A stretch of DNA of 64,000 nt from Paraescarpia echinospica (Eukaryota > Annelida > Polychaeta > Sabellida > Siboglinidae). Both the position numbers and the translations under genes were made by a program. The notes under the pieces were generated by a model. That model saw only the letters and a list, made by a program, of their open reading frames with translations, ran no database searches and was not told the origin of the DNA. Shown piece by piece: positions 9,938 through 20,553 of this stretch (position 1 is its first letter; each line of letters begins with the position of its first letter). Where the stretch lies: positions 69,242,012 to 69,306,011 of the forward strand of contig CM034535.1 of NCBI GenBank assembly GCA_020002185.1. The letters run 5' to 3'.

Positions 9938-11273
9938 TTAAGTACTCATCATTGTAAGAGAACTTACTGCGTCAACGTGTATGTAATAGTATTGGTCTTA
10001 ATAAGTAAGTCATCATTGTAAGATAACTTACTGCATCAACATGTATGTAATAGTATTGGTCTTAATAAGTAAGTCATCATTGTAAGAGAACTTACTGCGT
10101 CAACGTGTAAGTAATAGTATTGGTCTTAATAAGTAAGTCATCATTGTAAGAGAACTTACTGCGTCAACGTGTATGTAATAGTATTGGTCTTAATAAGTAA
10201 GTCATCATTGTAAGAGAACTTACTGCGTCAACATGTATGTAATAGTATTGGTCTTAATAAGTAAGTCATCATTGTAAGAGAACTTACTGCGTCAACGTGT
10301 AAGTAATAGTATTGGTCTTAATAAGTAAGTCATCATTGTAAGAGAACTTACTGCGTCAACGTGTATATAATAGTATTGGTCTTAATAAGTAAGTCATCAT
10401 TGTAAGAGAACTTACTGCGTCAACGTGTATGTAATAGTATTGGTCTTAATAAGTAAGTCATCATTGTAAGAGAACTTACTGCGTCAACATGTATGTAATA
10501 GAATTGGTCTTAATAAGTATGTCATCATTGTAAGAGAACTTACTGCATTAACATCTATGTAATAGTATTGGTCTTAATAAGTAAGTCATCATTGTAAGAG
10601 AACTTACTGCGTCAACGTGTATGTAATAGTATTGGTCTTAATAAGTAAGTCATCATTGTAAGAGAACTTACTGCGTCACCGTGTAAGTAATAGTATTGGT
10701 CTTAATAAGTAAGTCATCATTGTAAGAGAACTTACTGCATCAACGTGTACGTAATAGTATTGGTCTTAATAAGTAAGTCATCATTGTAAGAGAACTTACT
10801 GCATCAACGTGTACGTAATAGTATTGGTCTTAATAAGTAAGTCATCATTGTAAGAGAACTTACTGTGTCAACGTGTACGTAATAGTATTGGTCTTAATAA
10901 GTAAGTCATCATTGTAAGAGAACTTACTGCATCAATGTGTACGTAATAGTATTGGTCTTAATAAGTAAGTCATCATTGTAAGAGAACTTACTGCGTCAAC
11001 ATGTATGTAATAGTATTGGTCTTAATAAGTAAGTCATCATTGTAAGAGAACTTACTGCGTCAACGTGTACGTAATAGTATTGGTCTTAATAAGTAAGTCA
11101 TCATTGTAAGAGAACTTACTGCGTCAACGTGTACGTAATAGTATTGGTCTTAATAAGTAAGTCATCATTGTAAGAGAACTTACTGTGTCAACGTGTACGT
11201 AATAGTATTGGTCTTAAGTAACTCATCATTGTAAGAGAACTTACTGCATCAACACCTTTCAATAGATGCTTGT

Positions 11274-12468
11274 GTGGCACCACTAAGACAACTAGAACGT
11301 GTGAACAATCGGCGGACTCGCAGGGGGTGTAGGGCAGGGAGGTCAAAGCAAAGACCCATTCCTGTACTGATTACTCCTCGCTTCCCATCATCGGTCATCG
11401 TGAGATGTGAAACCTACACATCGAATTTGATTCGACTCGACAGTGTATGTGACATACCATCTGTACGCCAAGTGTGTTTCTGCTTGTTGAATGCCAGATC
11501 AGTGTGTGACACGAAGCAAGCGGGGAAAGCGACCGTGATATGTGACCTCATTGAGGACAATGATCTAGACATACTCGCCATCACAGAGACGTGGTTGAGT
11601 GCTGATGACTCCGTCTCTACTGGTTGCATCACACCTGCTGGTTACCAACTACGACATGTCCCGAGAACGTACAGCACCGGTGGTGGTGTTGCAGTCGTCT
11701 ACAAATCTGGCTTCACGACGCGACATCTCGAGATGCCAAAATCAAATACATTTGAATCGATGTGTCTACAACTCAGCAATGATACTCAATCTGTTCGTCT
11801 TCTTGTCGTCTATCGCCCCCCGCCAAACTCCAAGAATGGCTTTACAACTGCGGAATTTCTCCTAGAATTTGGTGATTTGTTGGACACCATGTCGATGTAT
11901 ACGTCAAACATGCTGATCGCAGGTGATTTTAACTTCCACATGGACAATACATCAGACAATGACACTAAGCGCTTTCAAAACATTCTAAATGCAGCAGATC
12001 TTACTCAGCACGTGGAAGTCCCGACGCATGTTGCCGGACATACCATTGACCTGCTTATAACGCGCTCATCTGATACGTTTCTGAACAATATACGAACAGA
12101 CATCCCACACATGTCAGACCACTCGGCAATTCATTGCACACTACAACTCGTGAAACCACCAAACGTCCGGGTAACGACGATGAGTCGAAACTATCGACAG
12201 ATCAATACCACTGCGATATGTGATGAAATCCGTTCGTTGCTACTGTCAAATCATCTGTCTGATGACATGAACCATGCTGTTGACATGTACAATGAAACCA
12301 TTGCGGCTATCATTGACAAGCAAGCACCGTTAAAGAACCGCACAGTGATTGTACGACCACACACGCCGTGGTATAATGATGGCATACGATCGCAAAAATG
12401 TGTTAGACGACAACTGGAAAGAACATGGAGAAAATCTGGACTGGAGTCTGACAGGCTGGTGACCAGAA
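11274..12468 (+). pseudogene. LINE ORF2, endonuclease part
   Basis: An apurinic-type endonuclease of the exonuclease/endonuclease/phosphatase fold. Visible motifs are FCLLNARSV at the start, LDILAITETWLS (catalytic Glu), LLVVYRPPPNS, MLIAGDFNFHMD (catalytic Asp/Asn) and MSDHSAIHC (terminal SDH). The frame stays open from the first Met at 11,274 to about 12,468. It then leaves the true frame: the protein ending LERTWRKSGLESDRL is followed by out-of-frame sequence. A small deletion at that point separates it from the reverse-transcriptase frame. Confidence 0.9.
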
Positions 12469-14257
12469 GCAGCTGTTCAAGATTGTTGCCAAGCTCCTAC
12501 ACACTGATAATGGCACACCACTACCACCATGTGACTCGTCTGACACACTGGCAATGCGGTTCTCGGATTTCTTCTCAGAAAAGATCTCGAAAATTCGGTC
12601 TGAACTGAATCAGAATGTCATCATTGTAAATGCCTCTGCTGAGGATGCACCGCAGACATGTCTGCTGACTGCATTTGAGCCAGCCACTGAGGCTGAAATT
12701 GGAATGTTGTTGAAGTCATCGCCAGTGAAATCTTGTGAACTTGATCCCATTCCGACATGGCTTCTTAGAGACTGTGCGCACGATGTTGTACCTGTGCTCA
12801 TGACAATTGTTAACCTGTCTCTGAGAACGGGGGTAATGCCTTCACACTTGAAGGAAGCGCACATCAGGCCAGTACTCAAGAAACCGAGTCTAGACAAAAC
12901 TGTCTTGAATAACTACCGACCCGTGTCAAATCTACCCTATCTATCGAAGACAATAGAACGTGTCGTTGCTGCGAGATTGTCAGCTCACATGTCAGAGCAC
13001 AATCTCTGTGAGCCCTATCAGTCAGCGTACAAGCCGAATCACAGCGTTGAGACGGCCCTTGTCTGTGTGCAGAATCACATCCTGCACGCAATGGACAATC
13101 AGAATGTTGTCATCATGGTTCTCCTGGATCTATCGGCTGCGTTTGACACCGTCGACCATGAAGTGATGTTGCATAGACTCTCACATGATATCGGAGTGGT
13201 CCAAGATGCACTGGACTGGTTTAAGTCATACCTGAGAGACAGAGTCCAGTCAGTCCACATTCATGGTGCTACATCGCCTGCTCGTCCTCTGGTATACGGG
13301 GTACCACAAGGCTCCGTGCTGGGTCCTCAGCTGTTCTCCATCTATGTAGCACCAGTTGCTAAGATTATTCGCAAGTACAATTTGATGTGTCATTTCTACG
13401 CGGATGATACTCAAATCTACATTCCAGTGAAACCCCACCAAGAGAACATTGCTGCGGCTGTCGTCCGTATTGAAGAATGTGTAGCGGAGATCAGGACGTG
13501 GATGATGACAAACTTTTTAAAGTTGAATGACTCAAAGACAGAAGTCATCGTGTTCGGCTCTGCGCAACAACTAAGAAAAATTGAGCTGCGCACACTATGC
13601 ATTGGAGACTGTTTGGTCACTGTAACTCAGAATGTACGGAATCTTGGTGTACAGTTCGATGCCGAGATGAAGATGGAGACGCACGTGATTGCGGTCTGTA
13701 AATCTGCAATTTTCCATCTCCGAAATATTGCAAGAATAAGACGTTATCTAACACCTGCAGCGACAGAACAAGTCATACATGCGTTTGTTACCAGCAGACT
13801 TGACGTTGGCAATGCATTACTCCACCGACTGCCTGTGAAACAACTAGAACGGTTGCAGAGAGTACAGAACTGGGCGGCTCGCCTTGTCGACGGCGCCAGG
13901 AAGTTCTGTCATGTCACACCTCTATTGATCAAGCTGCACTGGCTGCCAATAGCAGTTAGAGTAGAGTATAAGATACTTCTACTCACGCACCGAGCACTGA
14001 CTGGCTGTGCACCACAGTATATCACCAAATGTGTGACCCGACGTCAGCCAACTCGATTGTTGCGCTCCAGTGAACACAATCATCTATGTGTACCACGTGC
14101 AACGCGTCGCTGGGGTGATAGATCCTTTTGCGTGGCAGGCCCAACACTATGGAACTTGCTGCCGCAAAAGCTGACTGCAACAACAATGACAAACACTGAT
14201 TTTAAATCAAACCTTAAGACTTACCTGTTTTCCCGAACATTCTGTAAGGCGCCGTGA
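12463..14257 (+). pseudogene. LINE ORF2, reverse-transcriptase part
   Basis: Reverse transcriptase of the L2/CR1 group. The true frame begins near 12,463 (DQKQLFKIVAKLLH), upstream of the first Met at 12,554. Motifs are LNNYRPVSNLPYLSKTIERV, VLLDLSAAFDTVDHEVML, YGVPQGSVLGPQLFSIY and HFYADDTQIYI with the YADD active site intact. The C-terminal domain ends NLKTYLFSRTFCKAP. It is in a different frame from the endonuclease, so the original single ORF2 has been broken by a deletion, and this copy is unlikely to be active. Confidence 0.92.
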
Positions 14258-14429
14258 GCAACGATTGTTGGAACGGCGCAATATAAATGTCACGATTTGA
14301 TTTTGATTTGATTTATGTAATAGTATTGGTCTTAATAAGTAAGTCATCATTGTAAGAGAACTTACTGTGTCAACATGTATGTAATAGTATTGGTCTTAAT
14401 AAGTAAGTCATCATTGTAAGAGAACTTAC

Positions 14430-14590
14430 TGCATCAACGTGTATGTAGTAGTAGTGGTCTTTGTGGTAGATGCCCTTGAGTAGACGTCGGATCTGACGCA
14501 AGGCACGTCCGTTCACTGTCAGTACGAAGACAATGCGCACCTTGTCCACCTTCCCTGGGCTGGGAGATGGAAAGGGAGGCCTCAGTGTCT
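14430..14590 (-). CDS. XYLT: XYLT exon 5 (start of GT14 catalytic domain)
   Basis: A 161-bp exon after a good acceptor (GTTTCTTTTTCAG), with donor GCA|GTAAGT. Two bases complete a Lys with exon 4. It then reads [20 protein letters not shown] and [20 protein letters not shown], ending [10 protein letters not shown]. This matches the family's [21 protein letters not shown] and FFYIHVDKRSDYL, the nucleotide-binding first strands of the GT14 fold. Codons about 253-306. Its donor is the founder of the large 64-bp array downstream in intron 5. Confidence 0.93.
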
Positions 14591-14744
14591 CTGAAAAAGA
14601 AACCAAAGGAGTTACACATCTTGCTATTAATAATGTTTGATTTGATTTCTTGCTCTCCTCTTTGTCCATGAAGCTTGGGTTGAGGCTGGCACTGATACAG
14701 GTCTTTCGTTCTCCTACTGTCATTCATCCCATTTCTCTGCCATA

Positions 14745-14992
14745 TCCACCATACGTCTCCACTCCTCTTCCTCCTCCTCTCTCTCAACCTTTCCTGTGTG
14801 CTCTCTATCTCACTTTTGCTCCCCCCCCTCTCTTACACTCTGCTCTCTCCCCCTTCTCTCTCTCTCCCCTCCTTCCCTCTCTCTCTCTCTGTCCTCCCTC
14901 TCTCCCCCTCTTTCTACCCTCCCTGCCCCTCTGTCTCCCTCATCTCTCTCCCCCTCCCTCCCTCTCCCTCTCACATTCTCCACGCCCCCCAA
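14745..14992. repeat. CT-rich low-complexity tract
   Basis: A pyrimidine-rich run (CTCTCTCC/CCTCCC) on the plus strand, within XYLT intron 4. Several short open frames rich in Ser, Leu and Pro come only from this composition. Confidence 0.85.
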
Positions 14993-17000
14993 ACATAACA
15001 AAATAAAAGCAATATGATAGCATAAGCATGTTTTGGTATTGCAACATCAAACATTTATTTAAACAATGTCTATTACAGTTACCGGTACTGTTTTTATGCT
15101 TGAGTTTATCAAAACTGATTATTCCTGAGGAATGTTTGGATCATTTTATTTTCAACATAACAGTTATCATCAGAATTCTAAAACAGCAACATTTCAATTG
15201 ATTTTTTCAGCTTGAAAATCCAAACTTTTAGTGTCCTGTCCGACTGCACATACTGGTGTATAAGGCAAACTGTATTCACGTTACATATCAATGATTTATT
15301 ATAAAAACTTGTGTTTTAATTTATCACTTGTTTTTTCCATAAGACAATAGGCAACATGATACAATACTTAGTATATTATATGATGTGCATTGTTCTGCAT
15401 CATGATTGATACATTAATTAGTTTAACTGATATTCAATGTGAACAACTGTCATAATTGTTTTGCAGTGTTTACAGAAGAATTGTAGATTACTTTGCACAC
15501 TGGCAGTAATGTTGATATATTTGTGTTAATCTGTGATGTATAAAAATAGTCCTTTGCTTTGTTGAATGATTGTATTTGCATTTGACATTTCTTGTTAATT
15601 TCGTTTTCCAAATCAAACTTTTTAAATGTTACCTAAAATCATTACTGCTTTAGCCAACATGATCATTACCATTTATTTATATTAAAATCGTAAAATGGCT
15701 AATAATCACACTAGGTGAAATGCAATTAACAAATTTGTTACAAACAATTAAATTCAATTGTAATGGCACAATGGAAACAATCTGGAAATGATGAACTTTT
15801 CCCGATATATAGAAGATGTATACAAACAATGGTTTGAGTTTTAACATTCGTACTAATATCTTGACAAATATTTTGTTATAAATAACTACTGAACTTCAAT
15901 TTAATATACTCAATGTGTTGCTTTATGGAGGCTGTTCGCAAACGTGGTAATTATGGTTAGGGGAAGGCGGCAAATTGTTCAGTGATGAATTGTCTGGTAT
16001 ACATTTCATTGGCCAAGCAGCCAGATATCACATCTGAACCACGCAAACCAATTCACACAATAAAACTAACCTCTCAGCACGCTATTAAAATGCTTTTATA
16101 ATTACAAACCTGACAAACATCCCAACATATGTTAATAACAATTTCACATCCGTGGAAAAGAACATACAAATTATGAAAATGTTTGATTTACTGGAATTAA
16201 ATGCATTAGCCAACTTGACCCCTTGCTGTCCTCCTGGATGTCACACCTGTCCATCATAATTTATCCAGAGAACACGGCTCTGCTGTTAATAGTGGGAGTC
16301 CAGTGTCACGTTTGATTGTTTGATGTTTAATTTAGTCACTCCAGCTATTCTGTGGCCTTCCTCTTTTTATTTGACCTTTAAAGTCTTGCTTGAAAGCTAT
16401 GTTAATGATGTTTTTGTTTGGTATACGACAAAACATGTCCAAACAACAGGATCTGGCTATTTTGTAGTCTGTCTGCCCTGGTAACACATCTGATAGCCCG
16501 CAGGAAATGCATCTCAAAAACTTCAAGGGATGTGATATGTGATCGTACTGTCCAGATTTACTGCACCATAAATTGCTATAGGCTGTGTAAGGGCTCCATA
16601 TAGTCTGGCTGTCATTCTTACTGAGATGCCTCTGTTTGCACATATACTATATCTGAGTGTACCAAATGCTGCAGATGCTAAGGCTACTTGTCTATCAACA
16701 TCTCTCTCTGGAGAGGGTACTATACTGCGTAATGTTTAAAATAGCACACACTAAATGAAAGGTCATCTGCAAAATGTGGATGGAAGACAAGGAGAATGTG
16801 GACGGAAGACAATGAGAATGTCTAAGCAATGTAGTAAGAACATTTGGTGACAACTGGAAAGATTGGTGGGGAAGGAAACATATCTGTGATCACATAAAAC
16901 TGAGGGTGATGACCAACTATGTCTACAACAGGACTAGCATCTGATGATGACACCCATCGCAATAACATTATTATTAATAATTAACATAAACCAATTTGTG
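14993..17000. other. AT-rich intron 4 sequence
   Basis: Nothing recognisable as a host exon. A minus-strand frame at 16,332-16,643 ends in FKGQIKRGRPQNSWSD, reminiscent of the C-terminal RGRPxxxW stretch of some LINE proteins. That is too weak to call. Confidence 0.5.
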
Positions 17001-17312
17001 GAGTGCAGTGGTGTAGTGGCTTCGGATTCTCAATCAAGAGATTTCCGGTTTGAACCTTCTTGCTACTGTTTCGAACCTTTGGCAAGTTATTTCACTCCAC
17101 GTTGCTCCAGGTCACTCAGCTGTATAAATGTACACCTGGCTATAGACAGTGGTATATTTGCAGTACACATTAATTGCAATGTGGCCGAGTGCTTCCCAGA
17201 GAAGTCGAGATGGTGTTCCATTGAACAGGTTAGCCAGTGGGTGAAGTGTAAAGCGCTTTGAGCAGTCCTAAGTACTGGGATCCAGTGCTATATAAGAACT
17301 TACCATTACAAA
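17001..17312 (+). mobile_element. tRNA-derived SINE
   Basis: A-box-like GTGGTGTAGTGGC (about 17,008-17,020) and B-box-like GGTTTGAACC (17,047-17,056) are followed by a conserved-looking body (TTATTTCACTCCACGTTGCT, CAGCTGTATAAATGTACACC). The 3' end GTAAAGCGCTTTGAG...GTGCTATATAAGAA resembles the 3' end of L2-type LINEs, consistent with LINE-driven mobilisation. It lies just downstream of XYLT exon 4, antisense to the gene. Confidence 0.8.
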
Positions 17313-17384
17313 AATCCCAAAATGTGTTAGCACCAGCCAGATGAAAGAGGCCTATAAAATGAACTTGCCAGACAGAAGACTTAC

Positions 17385-17552
17385 TCCCAAGTCCAGTGTG
17401 GTAGATCTTCATGGCGTTGAAGCCTCCACATGTTTGACTTGAATCTGCAGGACATGGACTGTCACAGGCTTGTTCTGACAGTCTCAACGCCTCGCCATAG
17501 GAATGACCACACCAACACTCATAACTGTACTCAACACCCGCTAGTTGGAATC
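17385..17552 (-). CDS. XYLT: XYLT exon 4 (second half of WSC domain)
   Basis: A 168-bp exon, phase 1 in and phase 1 out, donor GGGA|GTAAGTC. It reads FQLAGVEYSYECWCGHSYGE, then CDSPCPADSSQTCGG and MKIYHTGLG. This completes the WSC module begun in exon 3, with the expected Cys pattern (ECWCG, CDxPCxxD, CGG). WSC is a putative carbohydrate-binding domain reported between the stem and catalytic domain of invertebrate xylosyltransferases. Codons about 197-252. Its acceptor and first 39 bp are tandemly repeated upstream; the exon-proximal copy at 17,552 is the one that keeps the frame. Confidence 0.93.
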
Positions 17553-17858
17553 CTGCAACAACAACACTCATAACTGTACTCAACATCCGCTAGTTGGAAT
17601 CCTGCAACAACAACTCATAACTGTACTCAACACCCGCTAGTTGGAATCCTGCAACAACAACACTCATAACTGTACTCAACACCCGCCAGTTGGAACCCTG
17701 CAACAACAACACACATAACTGTACTCAACACCCGCTAGTTGGAATCCTGCAACAACAACACACATAACTGTGTTCAACACCCGCCAGTTGGAACCCTGCA
17801 ACAACAACACTCATAACTGTGTTCAACACCTGCCAGCTGGAAAACTGCAACAATATTA
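17516..17858 (-). repeat. 49-bp acceptor array of XYLT exon 4
   Basis: Seven copies (real one plus six) of a 49-bp unit. On the minus strand it is GTTGTTGCAG| followed by 39 bp of exon 4 (GATTCCAACTAGCGGGTGTT, then GAGTACAGTTATGAGTGTT). Copies drift away from the exon: the outer ones encode FQLAGVEHSYEC and the outermost begins TTTTCCAGCTGGCAGG. The outermost copy is preceded by what looks like the original intron end (GAATATTTTAATATTGTTGCAG, read in two pieces). Forty-nine is not a multiple of three, and entry at an outer copy soon meets a stop. Confidence 0.93.
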
Positions 17859-17898
17859 AAATATTCAGTTACATTGATGACGATGAGGAAGACCAATG

Positions 17899-19005
17899 CT
17901 AAAGGCCGGCACACACGAGAGCTATCTGCTGAGCCAACAGCTACGCGTGGCTGTTGGCTCAGCAGATTGCTCTCGTGTGCGCTGCGTTTATTGTGAGGAA
18001 TGCGCCACGCGAGGCGGTGAGCAAAATATCTATCGTGTTTAATATTTTTTGCCTCGCGAGGCCAAAGTCTCACCGTCTGCGATGCGCGTAAGCTACGTGC
18101 TGAGCTGCAAAAATCAACTGGCCAATGAAAATCCGTAGCGTTTACGTCATTTCAGAAATGGCGACTACCAACGAAATCGTGAACGACGTCCTTTTTTGAA
18201 ACTGCCGAAACGTTTTGGGATCCTCAGCGTTTAGTTTTCTAATCAGATTTGAATATAACCTTGTCCCTGACGTCTTTGAATCCAATCTGGCTCACGTCGT
18301 TCGGCATGCCACTCTCCAACGATGATGACGACGTAGCAACAAATGGAACAGACGATGCAAAAATTATGTTAATTAGTATTAATTAAGTAGCAGTCATTAG
18401 TTAATTAGCATTAATTAGTGTTATTTGCTAACTGTTTAGATGTTTTTTAAATAAATAATTTAATAACATTTAACTGTTGAATAAATGTCAGTTTTATTTT
18501 AACATTAGTGTAATTTATACATTATTATTCCAGTGTATTATTTTGTTTGTTTGACGTTTAGTTAGTGTTAGTAGTTAGTTAATGTTAGTGAGTTAGTCAG
18601 TGTTAAATACTGTAAATTAACGTTTATTACTTATAAAAGCATATTTAATACAAACATTATTGTTATATTATAACTTTGTATTAAATTTATACATTTTACA
18701 ACAGGGTTGCTCTTACGTTAGCAGCATGCATAACTATTGCCTTAATGAGAGTATCTCTGACCATACATTTCTTTGCATTTATTTGTTGTATATAATATGT
18801 ATTTTATGGTCGAATAAATTATTCTGAACACACCATTTTTAACTAAACACGTAATTAAAATGTAGTCATGTGACTTGATATATAGTGGTTAGTTCAGCAC
18901 TTTACTCACCGTGTGCGGTGAAACACGGCGAGAGCTATCAGCTGAGCCAACAGCCGCGCGTGGCCGTTTGCTCAGCTGATAGCTCTCGTGTGCGCCGGGC
19001 TTTAG
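17899..19005. mobile_element. TIR DNA element with internal hairpins at both ends, 1.1 kb
   Basis: The left end starts CTAAAGGCCGGCACACACGA and the right end, inverted, CTAAAGCCCGGCGCACACGA, with similarity continuing for roughly 80-100 bp. Each terminal repeat is itself a long hairpin (GAGCTATCTGCTGAGCCAAC pairing across a TACGCGT or GCGCG loop). The interior is AT-rich and non-coding, so the copy is non-autonomous. The GGCCGGC start would fit PIF/Harbinger or hAT-like families; the target duplication is not clear enough to decide. Confidence 0.75.
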
Positions 19006-19559
19006 ATGGAACGACAGCATGAAAAGAAACCTTAGGAGGGCGGGTGTGAACAGCCAAGAATGAAAGGCGATTGCGGACAACAGACAGAGAGGGGAAATAA
19101 CGAGAAAAGCAGAAGAAGCAACTGGGTGACTTGAACCCCGCCCCGCCAGGGGAAGAAGATACATTGCATAGTTTGTCCTAGGCTGAGGGGGTGTAAAACA
19201 GACAAACAGACAGATGGACACACAACCTTTATTTGACCCATGCAAGAGCTGAACAGGAGTCCCCACATTGACGTACTGACCCTCAGGCGCATTGCCGATT
19301 AATATAACTATTACACACATATTGAAACATGCAAATGCACACTGACTTTAATGGTCCACGACTCAACATACTGTTTTTGTTTTTCCTTCCTTTCAATTAA
19401 TATACACAGGCATGTCATATTTATGAAACATCAACAGGGAATAACATCTCGCATCCATGCTTTTAGTGTGATTAAATATTGTGACCAGGACACACATCTA
19501 GAAATGGCACATAAATACATCAAGTTCAGATAATAAATGTACTGGACGCAATACTAAGT
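19006..19559. other. Intron 3 sequence, unassigned
   Basis: A GC-richer block (19,006-19,320), probably an old repeat, then AT-rich intron. No exon or family is recognised. Confidence 0.45.
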
Positions 19560-20262
19560 GGTGCTAGTGGACAGAAGCATCAGCAGACACAGGTTGTCAT
19601 GCGCTTTGAGTGAAACACTAAGCGTTACTTAGTGGACTGACCTATCAAATTGATACTAAGTGTAGTAGCAGTAGATTGACACAAGCTTTGAGTGAAACAA
19701 TAAACATTAGTGGACTGACCCATAAGATTGATACGAGTAATGAGTGCAACATTAACTGTCACTAAGTACAACTGACTTAGGTTGACACAATTATTGAGTG
19801 AAACACTAAGTGTAATAGACATACATTGACACAAGTACTGAGTGAAACACATACACTGATGTGATTATATTGACTGAAACACTAAGTGTAATAGACGTAC
19901 ATTGATACAGCTATTGAGTGAAACACTAAGTGTAACAGGCACAAACTTGGAAAAGTACTAAGTGAAACACTAAGTGTAGTAGACATCGGTTGACATGAGT
20001 ATTGAGTGAAACACTAAGTGTACATAACAGACACATACATTGACACAAGTATTGAGTGAAACACTAAATGTAAAAGACACGTTGAAACAAGTGTTAAGTG
20101 AAATACTAAGTGTAATAACCACAGACTGAAATAAGTATTAAATGAAACACTAAGTGTAATAGACATACACTGACATGAGGATTAAGTGAAACACTAAGTG
20201 TAACAGACACAGACTGACACAAGTAATGAGTGCAACACTAAGTGTACACGGACTGACCTGTC
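19560..20262 (-). repeat. Decayed donor array of XYLT exon 3
   Basis: About 15 diverged units of 45-60 bp sharing, on the minus strand, GTCAGTCTGTGTCTGTTACA then CTTAGTGTTTCACTCAATAC. The unit nearest the exon is the real intron start (CTGACAG|GTCAGTCCGTGTACACTT). The most distal unit (about 19,573-19,640) carries a copy of the exon 3 end, AACCTGTGTCTGCTGA, showing that exon sequence was part of the duplicated unit. It is more degenerate than the other arrays and so probably older. Confidence 0.75.
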
Positions 20263-20386
20263 AGCAGACACAGGTTAACACACTTCATGGGTGTGTTACT
20301 CTGTTGTAGGTTTGTTGTAGTTCCAGGGAAGATCCGTGCCTGTATGTCGTCCTTGAAGCAGCCCACGTACTCCCCAGTATTGTTTC
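20258..20386 (-). CDS. XYLT: XYLT exon 3 (first half of WSC domain)
   Basis: A 129-bp exon between CTGTCTTCTAG and ACAG|GTCAGT, phase 1 in and phase 1 out. It reads NNTGEYVGCFKDDIQARIFP, then MKCVNLCLLTG. This is the YVGCFxD start of a WSC domain and its CVxLC segment, which continues seamlessly into exon 4. Codons about 154-196. Position after the cysteine-rich N-terminal segment and before the GT14 domain is the expected domain order for invertebrate xylosyltransferases. Confidence 0.92.
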
Positions 20387-20553
20387 CTAGAAGACAGTAA
20401 CACAATACAAACTTTTTCACATGACGCAAAATCAGCGAGACATGTTGCACAGTTCATGTTACCGTGGTAACACAATAATGTATTGTTATAACACAACACT
20501 ACTGAGTTGTTATGGGACGGCAAAATGTTGTTACAAAGGAGAACAATGGATAC
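20387..20553 (-). other. Short XYLT intron 2
   Basis: A 167-bp intron, GT(ATCC) to CTTCTAG, the only compact intron of the gene in this window and without a tandem array. Confidence 0.85.

Larger units (their letters stand above)
11254..14313 (+). mobile_element. L2-type non-LTR retrotransposon inserted in the exon 5 donor array
   Basis: A 3.06-kb element with endonuclease and reverse-transcriptase regions, a GGCGCAATATAAATG box and a TTTGATT-type simple 3' tail (14,293-14,313). Both flanks are units of the 64-bp array: CTGCATCAAC before, ATGTAATAGTATTGG after. It lies antisense to XYLT. It lacks an ORF1 and has one disabling deletion, but few other lesions, which suggests a fairly recent insertion. 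Confidence 0.92.
7556..14450 (-). repeat. 60/64-bp donor array of XYLT exon 5, split by three insertions
   Basis: On the minus strand the unit reads ATTACATACACGTTGACGCA followed by GTAAGTTC, a near copy of the last 28-30 bp of exon 5 and its donor (exon: CTACATACACGTTGATGCA|GTAAGTTC), then CTCTTACAATGATGACTTA. Segments are 7,556-7,784 (4 donors), 9,189-9,317 (2), 9,938-11,253 (21) and 14,314-14,450 (1 decoy plus the real donor). The unit is 60 bp in the oldest segment and 64 bp elsewhere, so using a decoy would usually shift the frame. The gaps are piggyBac-like elements (7,785-9,188 and 9,318-9,937) and an L2-type LINE (11,254-14,313). Confidence 0.93.

Noticed and set aside
7556..11253. 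CRISPR-like regular direct repeats
   Set aside because: Units are head to tail without unique spacers, the DNA is animal, and the unit is a copy of the exon 5 donor.
14650..15017. Ser/Pro/Leu-rich frames
   Set aside because: Composition of the CT-rich tract only.
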